Below are positions 60,937 through 61,123 of a DNA stretch of 61,123 nt, piece after piece; within the stretch, counting starts at the first letter, position 1; the number at the start of each line of letters is the position of its first letter. Origin of the DNA: Acidobacteriota bacterium. GTDB lineage: Bacteria > Acidobacteriota > Blastocatellia > Pyrinomonadales > Pyrinomonadaceae. A model generated the notes under the pieces. It searched no databases and was not told where the DNA came from. It was given only the letters and a program-made list of their open reading frames with translations. The position numbers and the translations under genes were made by a program. The stretch lies in the NCBI GenBank assembly GCA_003697135.1, contig RFGC01000041.1:1-61123 (forward strand), given 5' to 3'.

Positions 60937-61123
60937 ATGAAAAAATCACTCATGTTTGTTTTTGTGCTGATTTTATTGACTACATTTACGAAAGCACAAT
61001 TGATGAGTGGAGGAAGTTATGCCTTGTGGCAGTCGGTTACGGCAAATGGAGGGTTGCAGAATTCTGCTGGAGGAAACTTCGCTGTTGATGGAACGGCGGG
61101 TCAATCTGCGGCAGGACAGAACA
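60937..61123 (+). CDS. Exported protein, 3' truncated by the window edge
   Basis: 62 codons visible. ATG 60937 has AAGGAG (60925-60930) upstream. Signal peptide MKKSLMFVFVLILLTTF then TKAQ, followed by SGGSYALWQSVTANGGLQNSAGGNFAVDGTAGQSAAGQN, a Gly/Ser/Asn-rich start seen in many secreted acidobacterial proteins of unknown role. It lies 81 bases after the S74 protein and in the same direction, so it may share its transcript. Confidence 0.8.
   Translation, partial: MKKSLMFVFVLILLTTFTKAQLMSGGSYALWQSVTANGGLQNSAGGNFAVDGTAGQSAAGQN

Overview
The window reads as part of the chromosome of an AT-rich, Gram-negative member of the Acidobacteriota, most likely class Blastocatellia; this is inferred from gene content, not from a marker gene. 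The pointers are a TonB-dependent receptor with an N-terminal carboxypeptidase-regulatory-like domain (Oar type), a VWFA-related protein of the acidobacterial type, CSLREA/right-handed beta-helix and LVIVD/FG-GAP exported proteins, several Cys-x2-Cys 'zinc-ribbon + one TM helix' proteins, and an outer-membrane lipoprotein pathway (Lnt). Most of the window is dense housekeeping gene content with short operons on both strands. There is no rRNA, CRISPR array, complete insertion sequence or prophage.

Layout. 1-2322: remains of an RHS-type polymorphic toxin locus: a toxin tip (partial), a secreted candidate immunity protein, twin terminators, a deleted and frame-broken RHS core joined to a HELYGH metallopeptidase-like tip, and a membrane candidate immunity protein. 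2503-2599: short tandem repeats. 2659-8104: heme operon hemA-hemC-hemD-hemE-hemN (C5 route to coproporphyrin). 8191-13083, minus strand: small exported protein, prmA, era, DUF58 protein, zinc-ribbon/NTF2-like membrane protein; then tRNA-Met(CAU) and menC. 15119-25168: exported LVIVD/FG-GAP protein, an FHA-PrsW fusion protease, VWFA protein plus serine hydrolase, and the Oar-like receptor. 25265-28077: polyprenyl diphosphate synthase, flavin reductase and kynurenine 3-monooxygenase, then a structured non-coding stretch. 28649-35630, plus strand: lnt, prfB (with an intact programmed +1 frameshift), ftsK, purE, purK. 35648-42952, minus strand: a small conserved protein under a duplicated 24-bp element, rlmD, then the biotin operon bioB-bioF-bioZ(like)-bioA-bioD. 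43132-47806, plus strand: exported protein, YqjD-like protein, rpiB-glyA, and a peroxide-stress unit (perR with a perfect PerR box, 2-Cys peroxiredoxin, thioredoxin-like protein). 48248-61123: LCAT-like lipoprotein, second zinc-ribbon protein, queE, a duplicated beta-helix surface protein, acyl-CoA dehydrogenase, OPT transporter, and a 17-residue-repeat S74 surface protein followed by a truncated exported protein.

How the genes work together. The heme, biotin and purine sets are coherent pathway operons with overlapping or near-touching genes. The biotin operon carries a FabH-like ketosynthase where other bacteria place bioZ, and no bioC/bioH/bioI/bioW is visible, which suggests that pimeloyl-ACP is made by the BioZ route. 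The PerR-peroxiredoxin-thioredoxin unit is readable from promoter to terminator.

The least explained features are (i) a 13-bp interspersed element, CGTTATCAGACGC, found ten times (seven exact) only in intergenic DNA at four loci and always on the same strand; (ii) the RHS toxin/immunity graveyard at the left edge; (iii) a GC-richer structured non-coding stretch at about 28195-28400; and (iv) a perfect 24-bp tandem duplication overlapping a promoter at 36106-36154.
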